From Deltaproteobacteria bacterium (GTDB taxonomy: Bacteria; SAR324; NAC60-12): a stretch of DNA of 51,525 nucleotides. The stretch lies in the NCBI GenBank assembly GCA_002683655.1, contig NYTS01000060.1, positions 1 to 51,525 on the forward strand. Reading direction: 5' to 3'. Shown in pieces: positions 9,278 through 20,040 of the stretch; position 1 is the stretch's first letter, and each line of letters begins with the position of its first letter. A model generated the notes under the pieces. It was given only the letters and a program-made list of their open reading frames with translations. It was not told the DNA's origin and searched no databases. A program made the translations under genes and the position numbers.

Positions 9278-10039
9278 ATGAGAAGTACATTTTTTGATAG
9301 ACCATTAGAATATCAACTTCTGACTGCCAAAGAGGAATGGCTTCAAGGAGATCCTATCGAAGGGAAGCTCTCCATTAAAAATATGAATGATGAAAAGGTC
9401 ATTATTAACACGATAGATGTACTTCTAGCTTACGGAAATTTTAGGAAGGTTAAGACTGGTGAAGAGAATTGCTGGGAAGTGCTACATCGAAAAAATATTC
9501 AGAAGGACCTAAGTCTGGATGGCAATCAGCAATTGTCGTACGATTGGCGGTTTAATTTGCCTAGCGATGCACCAATCACAGACAAGAGTGGTAGTTTGTT
9601 TCTACTTTTTGGGGGGGAAGATGTTTTAAATCGTGGAGGTAGATTAGATGTGCGCATAAAGATGATGGTGTTACTACAGAGTTTTCTCCAGACTTTTGTG
9701 ACTCAATTCCAGTTCGTTCAGAAAAGCTCCAAATACAAAGATGGATGGACGGCAGTGCAGCTAGATCCCCCAACAGGAAGCCGCGAATTTCCCAATTTAG
9801 AGCATGTGATGTGTTATCTTAGAATGGTGAACCAAATTCTTGAGTTGAGATATCGCTGCAAGATCAAGACTCTCAAGAAAAATGGTGAAAGCATGAAAGT
9901 TCGTGGGAAAAGCTTGGAAATTATTCAGACTCTGACTACCGATGATTATCTTCAGACAAGTGGCTTCCCAAATAGATCACGTTTCCGAAAAATGATTGAG
10001 AATGCACTGTCAGAAGCTAAGCCTACCGTCGTTTTCTAA
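9278..10039 (+). CDS. Arrestin-fold / Spo0M-like protein of unknown function
   Basis: Long ORF; beta-rich 'KEEWLQGDPIEGKLSIKNMNDEKVIINTIDVLLAYG...LSYDWRFNLPSDAP' resembles the arrestin-N pattern; family assignment tentative. Confidence 0.5.
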   Translation: MRSTFFDRPLEYQLLTAKEEWLQGDPIEGKLSIKNMNDEKVIINTIDVLLAYGNFRKVKTGEENCWEVLHRKNIQKDLSLDGNQQLSYDWRFNLPSDAPITDKSGSLFLLFGGEDVLNRGGRLDVRIKMMVLLQSFLQTFVTQFQFVQKSSKYKDGWTAVQLDPPTGSREFPNLEHVMCYLRMVNQILELRYRCKIKTLKKNGESMKVRGKSLEIIQTLTTDDYLQTSGFPNRSRFRKMIENALSEAKPTVVF

Positions 10040-10930
10040 GCTTGATTTTAGGTCCGGCCTGCTCTTTAACCCTACCAACGTTGGTCCCAAATCATTGACT
10101 ACTTCTGACCGATTGAGAGCGTACAGGTGCACCCCTCCAATCCCTTCTCTGATCAAACCTTTCAACTGTTGTTCTGCGTGATCTAAGCCGACTCTCAGAC
10201 TATCTCCAGCATTTCCTTCAAAACGTTCTAAATTCCTAATAAGTTGGCTTGGAACGATACAACCACACATCTTTGCGAATCTCTGGATCTGGCTGGAAGA
10301 TTGAGCACAGATTAGTCCTGGAATAATGGGAATTCTTACACCCTCTTTATACAACTGATCACGCCAACTGAAAAATTTCTGGTTTTCCAAGAAAAACTGA
10401 CTTATCACGAATTCGGCTCCTCTTTCGATTTTCTGTTTTAAGAAATACCGATCCATTTGGGAACTAATGGCGTCAATATGAGTTTCTGGATAACCAGCCG
10501 CACCGATTCCAAAACGCCGATCTCGAGAAAGGTCTTCGATTAATTCACTTGCGTAGCTGTAGCCTCCAGGCATTGGTTCAAACGTTTTCTCAGTTGTCGG
10601 CGGATCTCCACGGAGTGCCATAATGTTTTCAACACCCTCACTTAAAAATTGCTCCTTAAGGAGACTCACATCTTTACGGGTGTGACTGACGCAAGTCAGG
10701 TGGGCTAATACCTCAATGCCTAGTTCGTTGCCAATAAAGCCAGCAAGTTGCTGAGTGTTTTGCCGTGTTCCTCCTCCAGCACCATAAGTAACGGAAATAT
10801 AATCAGGTTTGAATAAAGAAAAAGTTCTTAGCTTTTCTTGAAGATTCACCATTCCTTCTTCTGTCTTGGGTGGGAAAACTTCAATTGAGAAGACGAATGG
10901 CCGGTTGTGGTACATCTCGATGATGCGCAT
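10010..10930 (-). CDS. metF: 5,10-methylenetetrahydrofolate reductase
   Basis: FSIEVFPPKTEEG, YISVTYGAGGGTR, AHLTCVSHTRKDV, NIMALRGDPPTTE, GAEFVISQFFLEN, IPIIPGLI. Confidence 0.96.
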   Translation of the reverse strand: MRIIEMYHNRPFVFSIEVFPPKTEEGMVNLQEKLRTFSLFKPDYISVTYGAGGGTRQNTQQLAGFIGNELGIEVLAHLTCVSHTRKDVSLLKEQFLSEGVENIMALRGDPPTTEKTFEPMPGGYSYASELIEDLSRDRRFGIGAAGYPETHIDAISSQMDRYFLKQKIERGAEFVISQFFLENQKFFSWRDQLYKEGVRIPIIPGLICAQSSSQIQRFAKMCGCIVPSQLIRNLERFEGNAGDSLRVGLDHAEQQLKGLIREGIGGVHLYALNRSEVVNDLGPTLVGLKSRPDLKSSLENDGRLSF

Positions 10931-10958
10931 TGGAATCGATCAATTGGAATTATGTTAG

Positions 10959-13900
10959 TCAGGCAGCTTTGGGTTCATAACCCAGAACTGGCCCCAGCCA
11001 GCGTTCAATTTCAGTAAGAGGTTGCTGTTTCCTTTTCGCGTAATCCACCACTTGATCCTGGCCTATTTTGCCTACAGCAAAATAGCGTGATTGTGGGTGA
11101 GAAAAGTAAAGACCACAGACCGAGCTGGCAGGCCACATTGCTAAGTTTTCTGTCAGACTAATTCCTGTGTGTTCATTCACTTTTAAGAGATCAAACAGGA
11201 TTAGTTTTTCAGTGTGATCTGGTTGAGCAGAGTAGCCAGGAGCCGGTCGGATGCCTTGGTATTTCTCAGCAATTAGATCATCCTTGGAGAACGCCTCACT
11301 TTTGCCAAAGCCCCACCACTCACGCATACGCATGTGAAGATATTCTGCAAAAGCTTCTGCCAAACGATCTGCCAAGGCTTTGATCATGATTGCATTGTAG
11401 TCATCATTTTCACAAATGTATGACTGAGCGGCTTTTTCAACTTCATGACCTGTAGTTACAGCAAAACCACCAATATAATCTGCTTTTCCAGCATCAATTG
11501 GTGAGATGAAATCGGAGAGAGAGTACTGAGGCAGTGAACCTTCTTTGGAAACCTGCTGTCTCAGACAATGAAAGACAGTTTGGATTTTTGAGCGTGAATC
11601 ATCTTTGAAAACGATGATGTCATCACCGATTGAATTAGCAGGAAAAAATCCAGCAACTGCTCTGGGCTGAAACATTTTCTCGGCCAGGATCTTCTGGAGA
11701 ACTTGTTGAGCATCGTCGAATAATTTCTGTGCTTCCTGTCCAATTTTTTCATCCTTTAGGACTTGGGGAAAACGCCCCCGAAGCTCCCAAGCATGAAAGA
11801 AAGGCGTCCAGTCGATAAAGGGTATCAATTCTTCCAAGGTTATGGCAGGAAACAAATGACTATCAGCTTCAAGATGTTCGCCACCAAAGCTTCTGATTCC
11901 CAAGAATTCAGGGATAGGAATTGTAGTCTGCTTCCAGTCAATCGGAACATTCCGTTTTCTGGCCTCTTCAAAGCTTACTAACTGTCTTCGCCCACTTTTC
12001 TTGAAATATGCCTCTCTTCTCTTTTCCTGTTCTATTTGAATTTCAGCAATGAACTCATCGGATTGTTTTTGGTTCAGCAACTTTGACACAACATTAACTA
12101 CCCGAGAGGCGTCAAGAACATGAATGACTGGATTTGAGCGAGAGGGTGCTATCTTTACGGCTGTATGAGCTGCGCTAGTGGTGGCTCCTCCAATTAACAG
12201 TGGCAGGTGAAGGTTTTCACGTTCCATTTCTCTGGATACGTGAACCATTTCATCAAGAGATGGTGTGATCAAACCAGATAATCCCAGGATGTCTACTTGT
12301 TGGTCTTTCGCTGTTTGCAGGATCTTTTCACAAGGTACCATCACACCAAGGTCGATCACCTCGTAGTTGTTGCAGGCCAGCACAACCCCCACAATATTCT
12401 TTCCAATGTCATGGACGTCTCCTCTCACGGTGGCTAGCAAGATCTTAGCTCTAGCAGAAGATTCAGAATTTTTCTGTTTTTCTTGCTCCATGAAAGGTAG
12501 TAGGTAGGCAACGGCTTGCTTCATTACTCTCGCGCTTTTGACAACTTGTGGAAGAAACATCTTCCCTTCACCGAAAAGATCTCCCACAATCCTCATCCCG
12601 TCCATGAGAGGTCCCTCAATGACTTCAAGAGGCCGATCAAATAATTGTCGTGCTGCCTCTGTATCTTCTTGGATGAAGTCTGTGATACCCTTGACCAAAG
12701 AATGAGTCAGCCGTTCCTGGACAGTTCCTTCTCGCCAAGCAAGAGTTTTTTTCTCAGATTTTGCACCACTTTGATAGCCTTCGGCAAATTCAATCAAACG
12801 CTCTGTTGCATCATCTCTTCGGTTCAGTAAGACGTCTTCTACTTTTTCCAAGAGTTCCGAGGGGATTTCCTCATAGACTGCAAGCATCCCTGCGTTGACA
12901 ATTGCCATGTCCATTCCTGCTTGGATGGCATGGTACAGAAACGCTGAGTGCATTGCTTCTCGTACAGGGTTATTTCCACGAAAAGAGAACGAGATGTTAG
13001 AAACCCCTCCACTAACTTTTGCTCCTGGGCAGACTTGCTTAATTTCTCTAGTAGCTTCAATGAAATCAAGAGCATAGGTGTTATGCTCTTCCATACCGGT
13101 TGCTACCGTCAGTATATTTGGATCAAAGATGATGTCAGATGGAGGAAATTTGATTGATTCTGTCAAGAGTTTATAGGCTCTTTGGCAAATTCGAACTTTT
13201 TCTTCTTTGGAGGCAGCCTGACCTTGTTCATCGAAAGCCATTACAACAGCAGCAGCGCCATATCTGCGAAGAGTTTTGGCCTGATGAAGGAAAACTTCCT
13301 CACCTTCTTTCAGCGAAATTGAATTGACTAAAGCTTTCCCTTGAACACATTTCAAACCCGCTTCAATCACAGACCATTTTGAACTGTCTATCATGATCGG
13401 CACCCGGGCAATGTCTGGCTCCGAGGCGATCAGGTTCAGAAAGTGTGTCATAGAGGCCTCGCCCTCCAAAAGGGCCTCATCGAAATTCACATCGATAACG
13501 TCAGCTCCTGCTTCAACTTGCTGGCGGGCTATGGAGAGTGCTTCATCAAAGGCCGCATTCAAAATCAATTTTTTGAATTTTGGTGAGCCGGTTACGTTGG
13601 TTCTTTCTCCAATCAAGAGAAAGCCTTTGTCTGTGGTGGCATTCAAGGGCTCAAGACCAGCGTATCTGCTAAAGGCACTAATATTCTCAAGTTTTCTGGG
13701 TGGCATATTTTGGACATTTGCCACCATTTGTCTAATATGATCAGGGGTAGTGCCGCAGCAACCACCCATAATGTTCATCCATCTTTGCCCTGCGAAATCC
13801 TTTAGAAAATTAGCAAACTCTTCTGGGGTCTGATCGTATTCACCCATCGCATTTGGCAAACCTGCATTGGGATAACAACCCATGAAAAATTTGGATTTTG

Positions 13901-14708
13901 TGCTTAATTCCTCGAGGAATGGTCTCATCTCCTTAGCACCAAGCGCACAATTGATTCCGACTGCGATTGGATTGGCGTGTTCAATGGAGTTATAAAAAGC
14001 TTCCAGAGTCTGACCAGAGAGAGTTCTGCCCGAGGCATCGGTGATGGTCACTGATAAGAAGAGTGGTAGGCGAATATTTTGTTCCTCAAATACATGCTCA
14101 ATTGCATAGATTGCGGCTTTCATATTCAAGGTGTCAAAGCTGGTCTCACACAAAAGAAGGTCTACCCCTCCCTCAACCATTGCTTCCACCTGTTCCTTGT
14201 AAGCAATGACTAATTCATCAAAATTGACCGCTCGATAAGCTGGGTTGTTCACATCTGGGGACATGGAGGTGGTTCGATTCGTTGGGCCGATCGCACCTGC
14301 GATAAAGGCGGGGTGGGAGGGGTTTTCAAGCTGGAATGAATTTAGAGCATCTCTAGCAACTTGGGCTGCATGAAGATTGATTTTGTAGGCTTCAGATTCT
14401 AGCTGGTAGTCTGCTTGGGAGATACGGTTTGCGTTGAAGGTATTGGTTTCAATGATGTTTGCACCGGCTCGCAAAAAATTGAGGTGAATATCTTTAATGA
14501 CCTCAGATTTGGTAATGGAAAGTAGATCATTGTTTCCTTGCAGTGCATGGGTATGCTCATGGTAAAAAGAACCCCGAAAGTCTTCCTCTCCTAAATGGTA
14601 TCCCTGAATCATGGTGCCCATTGCACCATCTAGGAAAACGATTTGTTTGGTCAACAACACTTGTAGGTGTTGGCCATTGATATTGGTAAATTGTGGTTCT
14701 AATTTCAT
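10959..14708 (-). CDS. metH: Cobalamin-dependent methionine synthase
   Basis: All domains present: [86 protein letters not shown]-terminal [15 protein letters not shown] activation domain. ORF is open to 14768, but the Met at 14708 (MKLEPQF) is the more plausible start. Confidence 0.97.
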   Translation of the reverse strand: MKLEPQFTNINGQHLQVLLTKQIVFLDGAMGTMIQGYHLGEEDFRGSFYHEHTHALQGNNDLLSITKSEVIKDIHLNFLRAGANIIETNTFNANRISQADYQLESEAYKINLHAAQVARDALNSFQLENPSHPAFIAGAIGPTNRTTSMSPDVNNPAYRAVNFDELVIAYKEQVEAMVEGGVDLLLCETSFDTLNMKAAIYAIEHVFEEQNIRLPLFLSVTITDASGRTLSGQTLEAFYNSIEHANPIAVGINCALGAKEMRPFLEELSTKSKFFMGCYPNAGLPNAMGEYDQTPEEFANFLKDFAGQRWMNIMGGCCGTTPDHIRQMVANVQNMPPRKLENISAFSRYAGLEPLNATTDKGFLLIGERTNVTGSPKFKKLILNAAFDEALSIARQQVEAGADVIDVNFDEALLEGEASMTHFLNLIASEPDIARVPIMIDSSKWSVIEAGLKCVQGKALVNSISLKEGEEVFLHQAKTLRRYGAAAVVMAFDEQGQAASKEEKVRICQRAYKLLTESIKFPPSDIIFDPNILTVATGMEEHNTYALDFIEATREIKQVCPGAKVSGGVSNISFSFRGNNPVREAMHSAFLYHAIQAGMDMAIVNAGMLAVYEEIPSELLEKVEDVLLNRRDDATERLIEFAEGYQSGAKSEKKTLAWREGTVQERLTHSLVKGITDFIQEDTEAARQLFDRPLEVIEGPLMDGMRIVGDLFGEGKMFLPQVVKSARVMKQAVAYLLPFMEQEKQKNSESSARAKILLATVRGDVHDIGKNIVGVVLACNNYEVIDLGVMVPCEKILQTAKDQQVDILGLSGLITPSLDEMVHVSREMERENLHLPLLIGGATTSAAHTAVKIAPSRSNPVIHVLDASRVVNVVSKLLNQKQSDEFIAEIQIEQEKRREAYFKKSGRRQLVSFEEARKRNVPIDWKQTTIPIPEFLGIRSFGGEHLEADSHLFPAITLEELIPFIDWTPFFHAWELRGRFPQVLKDEKIGQEAQKLFDDAQQVLQKILAEKMFQPRAVAGFFPANSIGDDIIVFKDDSRSKIQTVFHCLRQQVSKEGSLPQYSLSDFISPIDAGKADYIGGFAVTTGHEVEKAAQSYICENDDYNAIMIKALADRLAEAFAEYLHMRMREWWGFGKSEAFSKDDLIAEKYQGIRPAPGYSAQPDHTEKLILFDLLKVNEHTGISLTENLAMWPASSVCGLYFSHPQSRYFAVGKIGQDQVVDYAKRKQQPLTEIERWLGPVLGYEPKAA

Positions 14709-14948
14709 TAAGTTTTTAAAATCAATATATGCGCATTTAGTGATGAATTTGAAATATGCAACAGCCATGAAAGAAAAGCAAGAGAAATGGGCGGTCCTAA
14801 GATTCTAATCTCACTAAATGGATTTTGATCACTTTCCTTTAGAAAATTCATGGATACGTCATTCTTGTCTTCAGGGATGAGATAGCTGGAAAAGCACTGC
14901 AAATTTGATTTGAGATTCTTAGTTTGCGGTGTGTTTTTTTGAAATTTC

Positions 14949-17837
14949 TTGTTCGAGATCAATATGACCCCTGCTTTATCAAACCAACTTCTCGTTTCGA
15001 ATTATCGATTGCCATCTGAATTACCCGATAAATACAAAGATTTTTGCAAAGGGTTGCTAGGTTTTTTGCCAGAAGAAAGAATTTTTACAGATAAGCTTCG
15101 GTGTCTCGCTTACGGTACAGACGCTAGTTTTTACAGAATGGTGCCAAAGGTTGTTGTAAAAGTAGCTGAAGAGAGAGAGGTTTCCAGTATCCTCCGGTTG
15201 GCGTATCAATTAGAAATTCCAGTAACTTTTAGAGCTGCGGGTACTAGTCTTTCAGGACAGGCAGTTACTGACTCTGCGTTGGTTTTGTTAGCGGGGAATT
15301 GGACTGGTGCAAGAGTAGAATCCAATGGTGAACGAATTGCTTTGGAACCCGGTGTAGTTGGGTCAAGAGCAAACGATATTTTAAAGCCATTTGGCAGAAA
15401 AATTGGCCCAGATCCAGCCTCCATCAATTCTGCGATGATTGGTGGGATCGCAGCCAATAACGCTAGTGGCATGTGCTGTGGAGTCGATTTCAACAGTTAC
15501 CGCACTCTGCACAGTATGCGAGTTATTCTCGCAGATGGTCATCTTCTAGATACAAACGACCCTGAAAGCTGCGAACGTTTTCGCAGGAATCATCGAGAAC
15601 TGTTGAATTCCCTAGCCTCCCTTGCTAAACAAGTCTTTAGCGACTCAGAACTATCTGATCGTATCAAGCACAAATATCAGATTAAAAACACCACAGGTTA
15701 CAGTCTGAATGCGCTGGTTGATTATCATGATCCTCTGGAGATTCTTCAGCATCTCATGATTGGGTCAGAGGGGACTTTGGGTTTCATCTCAGAAATTACC
15801 TATAGAACTGTTCCTGAATCAGCCCACAAAGCGACTGCACTTGTCTTGTTTCCTGACATTGTTTCGGCCTGTTCGGTGGTAACCGAGCTAAAGAAACAGA
15901 AGATCGATGCAGTTGAACTCTTTGATCGCTCAAGTCTTAAGGCTATTGAAGACCAGCCCACGGCACCAAAGCATCTCAAGGGTCTGCATGAAGATGCATG
16001 TGCTCTTTTGATTGAGACAGGAGACCAGCGAGCAAATTTAAGGGATTCAAAAGTCAGTAAGATAATGAAGTTTCTGAGCACTAAAAAAGTCTTGGTGGAG
16101 CCTGAATTTACTTCAGATTCAACCGAAGCTGCGGAGCTCTGGAAACTCAGAAAAGGATTATTCCCATCTGTAGGAAACCTGCGAAAGGCGGGTACAACAG
16201 TCATTATTGAAGATTTTGCTGTACCAGCCCATAGATTGGCTGAGGCTGTAGTTGATTTGAGAAATCTGTTTGACAAGTATCACTATGCAGATGCGATTCT
16301 CTTTGGCCATGCACTCGAAGGGAACCTTCACTTCTGTTTCACTCAAAATTTTTCAACACAAGCAGAAGTCGATCGTTACGAGAATTTGATGGCAGAGGTT
16401 TGCGAACTTCTTGTAAAAAAATATGATGGTTCATTGAAGGCGGAACATGGTACTGGCAGAAACATGGCGCCTTATGTTGAATTAGAGTGGGGAAAAGATG
16501 CGTATGGTTTGATGAAACAACTAAAGCATTTGTTTGATCCTGCAAACTTGCTGAATCCCGGGGTGATCCTGAACAATGACCCCAAAATTCATGTCAAACA
16601 ACTTAAACCTCTTCCAGTGGCAAATGAGATAATCGACAAATGCATTGAATGCGGTTTTTGCGAAGCACAATGTCCCTCACGGGACTTGAGTTTATCTCCA
16701 AGGCAAAGAATTACTGCGTGGCGAGAAATAACCAGACTATCAACGACGGGAGAAAATAAAGAACTACAGTCGGAATTGAGGAAGCTTTATCACTATGACG
16801 GTGAGGATACCTGTGCTACAGACGGTCTTTGTGCAATGAACTGCCCGGTCGATATTGATACAGGTAAATTGATCAAGCAGTTGCGCTTTGACCACCATTC
16901 CAGTCTAGAAAACAGCATTGCCAATTGGTGTGAAAATAACTTTGCGCTGGCTTCAAAACTTGCTCGTCTGGGCTTAGCGATGGCAAACATATCACACAAG
17001 GTACTCGGTAGTGATGCACTTGTCGGATTGAGCCGTATTCTTCGAAAAGTAAGTGGTAATCAAATTCCCCAATGGAATCCGCATTTTCCAAAGCCAGCTC
17101 CAAGGATTGATTGGCAATATGATACCAAAACAAACTTGAGCAATGTTGTTTACTTCCCAAGCTGTATCTGCAGGATGATGGGGCCCTCTGAAGGCAGTCA
17201 TACATCTCATGCAGAAGCAGTTCACCAAGTTCTAAATCGTGCTGGCTATCAATATGTTCATCCGGAAGGAATTGAGGAAATGTGTTGTGGGGTTGCCTTC
17301 GATAGCAAAGGCTTTCCAAGACAAGCCAAGCGTAAAACAGAGGAACTCAAAGAAGCACTTTTGAAAGCATCGAACAACGGGGTGTACCCAATTCTTTGCG
17401 AAACTAGTCCATGCGTTCAGCGTTTGAATCAAGAATTGTCAGAATTACCAATTTATGATCCTGTTTCATTTGCAGGAGAATTTTTACTGGATCGGCTCGA
17501 ATTTCAGCAATTGGAAGAGACCGTTGTGATTTATCCAACATGCAGTAATCGTAAGGCAGGGCATGTTCCCAAAATGCAGGATATTGCTAGTCAATGTGCG
17601 AAGGAAGTCGTTCTACCACACACAGCTACTTGCTGTGGTACTGCCGGAGATCGAGGAATTTTTCACCCTGAGCTTCCCGAAAAGGCATTGAACAGTTTGA
17701 AGGGTCAAATTCCAAAAAATTGTTCACTGGGTATTTCTAATAGCAGAACGTGTGAGCTTGGGCTTTCCATGGTATCGGATGTAAAATTTGAATCTCTGTT
17801 TCACCTTCTACTCAAGGCATCAAAGGCAAAAAATTGA
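14949..17837 (+). CDS. FAD-linked oxidase / FeS oxidoreductase fusion (GlcD-GlcF, YdiJ/D-2-hydroxyglutarate-dehydrogenase-like)
   Basis: FRAAGTSLSGQAV, GGIAANNASGMCCGV, KAEHGTGRNMAP; ferredoxin CIECGFCEAQCP and CATDGLCAMNCPVDI; two CCG-type segments (EEMCCGVAF, TATCCGTAGDRG). Confidence 0.92.
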   Translation: MFEINMTPALSNQLLVSNYRLPSELPDKYKDFCKGLLGFLPEERIFTDKLRCLAYGTDASFYRMVPKVVVKVAEEREVSSILRLAYQLEIPVTFRAAGTSLSGQAVTDSALVLLAGNWTGARVESNGERIALEPGVVGSRANDILKPFGRKIGPDPASINSAMIGGIAANNASGMCCGVDFNSYRTLHSMRVILADGHLLDTNDPESCERFRRNHRELLNSLASLAKQVFSDSELSDRIKHKYQIKNTTGYSLNALVDYHDPLEILQHLMIGSEGTLGFISEITYRTVPESAHKATALVLFPDIVSACSVVTELKKQKIDAVELFDRSSLKAIEDQPTAPKHLKGLHEDACALLIETGDQRANLRDSKVSKIMKFLSTKKVLVEPEFTSDSTEAAELWKLRKGLFPSVGNLRKAGTTVIIEDFAVPAHRLAEAVVDLRNLFDKYHYADAILFGHALEGNLHFCFTQNFSTQAEVDRYENLMAEVCELLVKKYDGSLKAEHGTGRNMAPYVELEWGKDAYGLMKQLKHLFDPANLLNPGVILNNDPKIHVKQLKPLPVANEIIDKCIECGFCEAQCPSRDLSLSPRQRITAWREITRLSTTGENKELQSELRKLYHYDGEDTCATDGLCAMNCPVDIDTGKLIKQLRFDHHSSLENSIANWCENNFALASKLARLGLAMANISHKVLGSDALVGLSRILRKVSGNQIPQWNPHFPKPAPRIDWQYDTKTNLSNVVYFPSCICRMMGPSEGSHTSHAEAVHQVLNRAGYQYVHPEGIEEMCCGVAFDSKGFPRQAKRKTEELKEALLKASNNGVYPILCETSPCVQRLNQELSELPIYDPVSFAGEFLLDRLEFQQLEETVVIYPTCSNRKAGHVPKMQDIASQCAKEVVLPHTATCCGTAGDRGIFHPELPEKALNSLKGQIPKNCSLGISNSRTCELGLSMVSDVKFESLFHLLLKASKAKN

Positions 17838-17838
17838 C

Positions 17839-18585
17839 TCAGCTGGAGGGTTTAAGCGTTGGCAGTTCTTCGAAGACAATAGGCTCTCCAGCGATCTCTT
17901 GTCTTGACCGAAAAACCAAGATGATTTTGTTTCCAGTAAAAGGATCTTCGAGCTTCATTTTCTGGGGAAACAGACCAGCTTCCCCTTCTTGCCATCTGTT
18001 GATCTCTATACTGAGTCGATCGCCCAAAACGCTATCTCGTTTTACCAACTTGATCGCTCGCTGATCCTCATCCCTTTTTACCACCTCCAGAAAACTAACT
18101 TCGGTAGGTTGCTGAAGTAATTCTTGAATTTCGCCCAGTTTCACGTCTACGCCTAAAAATTCTTCCCGAATCTCCATGGAATTTTTGTGGAGGGATGAAG
18201 ACTGATCACGAAAGTCGTACATCAAAATTTGTGAATCATTTGCTCGTAATTCCCAAATTCGACTTCCGATTACTGGAGCTAATACTCTTAAACGAACACC
18301 ATCATCTTGTAGCAGTAATTCTATATCACCAGTCTGGTTCTCATGCTCAGATTGAATGAGTATGCGACCTGAATAGAGTTGTGATGTTTTTGTATGGTTC
18401 TGGGGATTTGGAGGTTGGATCGTTTGACAGGCAGCCAGCCCGAGAATGACTGGCCAGATGAAGAACTGGAAAGTTACTTTTTTTCTTGCGGATCCTTCAT
18501 AAACATTGCTTCGCAAGAAAAAAAAAACAATTAAGTAGACAGCTGAGACTGCCCCGAAGGTCATCAAAATATTAAATTCGTGCAT
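17839..18585 (-). CDS. LolB/DUF4292-like outer-membrane lipoprotein; N-terminus uncertain
   Basis: Internal lipoprotein signal KKVTFQFFIWPVILGLAAC lies ~50 residues from the ORF start, behind a separate TM segment; see finding on homopolymer frameshift. Confidence 0.5.
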   Translation of the reverse strand: MHEFNILMTFGAVSAVYLIVFFFLRSNVYEGSARKKVTFQFFIWPVILGLAACQTIQPPNPQNHTKTSQLYSGRILIQSEHENQTGDIELLLQDDGVRLRVLAPVIGSRIWELRANDSQILMYDFRDQSSSLHKNSMEIREEFLGVDVKLGEIQELLQQPTEVSFLEVVKRDEDQRAIKLVKRDSVLGDRLSIEINRWQEGEAGLFPQKMKLEDPFTGNKIILVFRSRQEIAGEPIVFEELPTLKPSS

Positions 18586-18665
18586 AATTTGTCCTAATCA
18601 TGAAATTGAGAAATTAAAACCAATGTAATGAATTTACTGAGAAAGAGCCCCACTTGCAACAGCTT

Positions 18666-19691
18666 TCAGGGTAGGTAATTTAGAGCTCGGCTGATTTCAT
18701 CATCCTGCAAACAAGTAGTTAGACAGCCTTGAGTACCGTGAGGGCATTGTTTCATTTGACAGTGGCTGTTTGTTAATTTTGGTGTGGTGATACGCTCCAA
18801 ATTTTCCAAAGGTCCCCACCGGTCAGGAGTGTGTGGTATCGCTGGACAATAAAAGGCTGTAACTGGAGTTCCGACTGCACTGGCTATATGAGCAGGTCCA
18901 GTGCTTGTGGTAATCAAGCCGCAAGCCTCTGAAAGCAGAGCTATCATTTGCTCCAAACTTAATGCGCCAGTCAGATCATGGATATTATTCGTAAAGAATT
19001 CTGATTTAAGTGATTGATTGTATTTTTTTTCGGAATTTACTCCAGTGAGCACAACCTTGATTCCAGAAAGAGAGATTTGCTGAATAAGTGTTCTGTATTG
19101 ACCCTGACTTAGGTTGGGTGCTGAATCTCCGTTTCCCGGATGAACAACAATGTATTTCTCGAGGATGTCATTCGCAGTAAGTATATCTTGAACCTCTCGC
19201 TTTATTTTTTCGGGAATAGCCAAACGAAATTGTGGAATCTCACTTGGTAAATCCAGGATGAGTGGTTCCAGAAGATCCAGATTGTACTCAACTTCATGTT
19301 TCTGGCATTCCCTTCGAGACTGATGGACCCGATCACTCAATAAGAAAGAATACCAACGGTGGCTTGTGCCAATTCGCCTGGGCACACCAGCCTTCCATAA
19401 GGCAAATGTTAAACCGAATCGGGGATAGAAAAGAATTGCAGAATCATATTCGTGTTGCTGGATTTCAGTGGCAAGATGTTGATGCCCTCTGATACCTCGG
19501 TGAACTCCTTCAGAGTCATAATTGAGTATTTGGCTAATCTCTTTTACGTTTTTCAAGATAGGGTGCGTGTATTTTCTAGCGAGGAAGTCAATCTTACAAT
19601 CCGGCCACTTTTTTTTGATGGGTTTGACAACAGGGAGTGTAAGCAATGTATCGCCAATGCGATCAGTTCGAATGAGTAAAATTTTTCGCAA
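18666..19691 (-). CDS. Glycosyltransferase family 9 (heptosyltransferase-like)
   Basis: ILLIRTDRIGDTLLTLPVVKPIKKKWP, IVVHPGNGDSAPNLS, GLITTSTGPAHIASAVGTPVTAFYCP. Confidence 0.92.
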   Translation of the reverse strand: MRKILLIRTDRIGDTLLTLPVVKPIKKKWPDCKIDFLARKYTHPILKNVKEISQILNYDSEGVHRGIRGHQHLATEIQQHEYDSAILFYPRFGLTFALWKAGVPRRIGTSHRWYSFLLSDRVHQSRRECQKHEVEYNLDLLEPLILDLPSEIPQFRLAIPEKIKREVQDILTANDILEKYIVVHPGNGDSAPNLSQGQYRTLIQQISLSGIKVVLTGVNSEKKYNQSLKSEFFTNNIHDLTGALSLEQMIALLSEACGLITTSTGPAHIASAVGTPVTAFYCPAIPHTPDRWGPLENLERITTPKLTNSHCQMKQCPHGTQGCLTTCLQDDEISRALNYLP

Positions 19692-19752
19692 TTTATACAG
19701 GGGCTTTTCGTGGATAGTTTGGGGTTCTCAAAAAAACGCTAAGCTAACGTGA

Positions 19753-20040
19753 CTACTTTTTTAAAAGTTGCGCAATTTCTTGAATTTTTTGTTGAGCAGC
19801 TTCGGGGTCAGATTGTATGAGCGCCTGTTGAACGCAATGATTGAGATGATCTTCTAAAATATTTTTCTCTACCTGTTGGACTGCTCCTTCTAAAGCACGT
19901 AATTGTGTCAGGATATCAACACAATATCTTCTCTCTGTGATCATTTTCTGTATACCCCGAACTTGTCCTTCTATCCTTCGCAAGCGAGGTAATTGTTTGT
20001 CGTGATCAGGATGGTTCGCCATAGTCTGGAAGCTAATCAA
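19753..20040 (-). CDS. csoR: Copper-sensing transcriptional repressor, CsoR/DUF156 family
   Basis: LPRLRRIEGQVRGIQKMITERRYCVDILTQLRALEGAV...HLNHCVQ: CsoR fold with conserved Cys and His-Cys ligands; overlaps copA by 8 bp. Confidence 0.9.
   Translation of the reverse strand: MISFQTMANHPDHDKQLPRLRRIEGQVRGIQKMITERRYCVDILTQLRALEGAVQQVEKNILEDHLNHCVQQALIQSDPEAAQQKIQEIAQLLKK

Noticed and set aside
14769-14948. Possible SAM/SAH/cobalamin riboswitch upstream of metH
   Set aside because: I looked on the minus strand for B12-box (GCCACTG-like) and SAM-II/SAH core motifs and did not find them. Only short AGATT-AG-AATCT-type palindromes are present, too weak to call. An Infernal/Rfam scan would decide.
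15800-16276. 158-aa antisense ORF opposite the FAD/FeS dehydrogenase (also 16873-17319, 148 aa)
   Set aside because: Overlaps a strongly conserved CDS; no recognisable motif; spurious.
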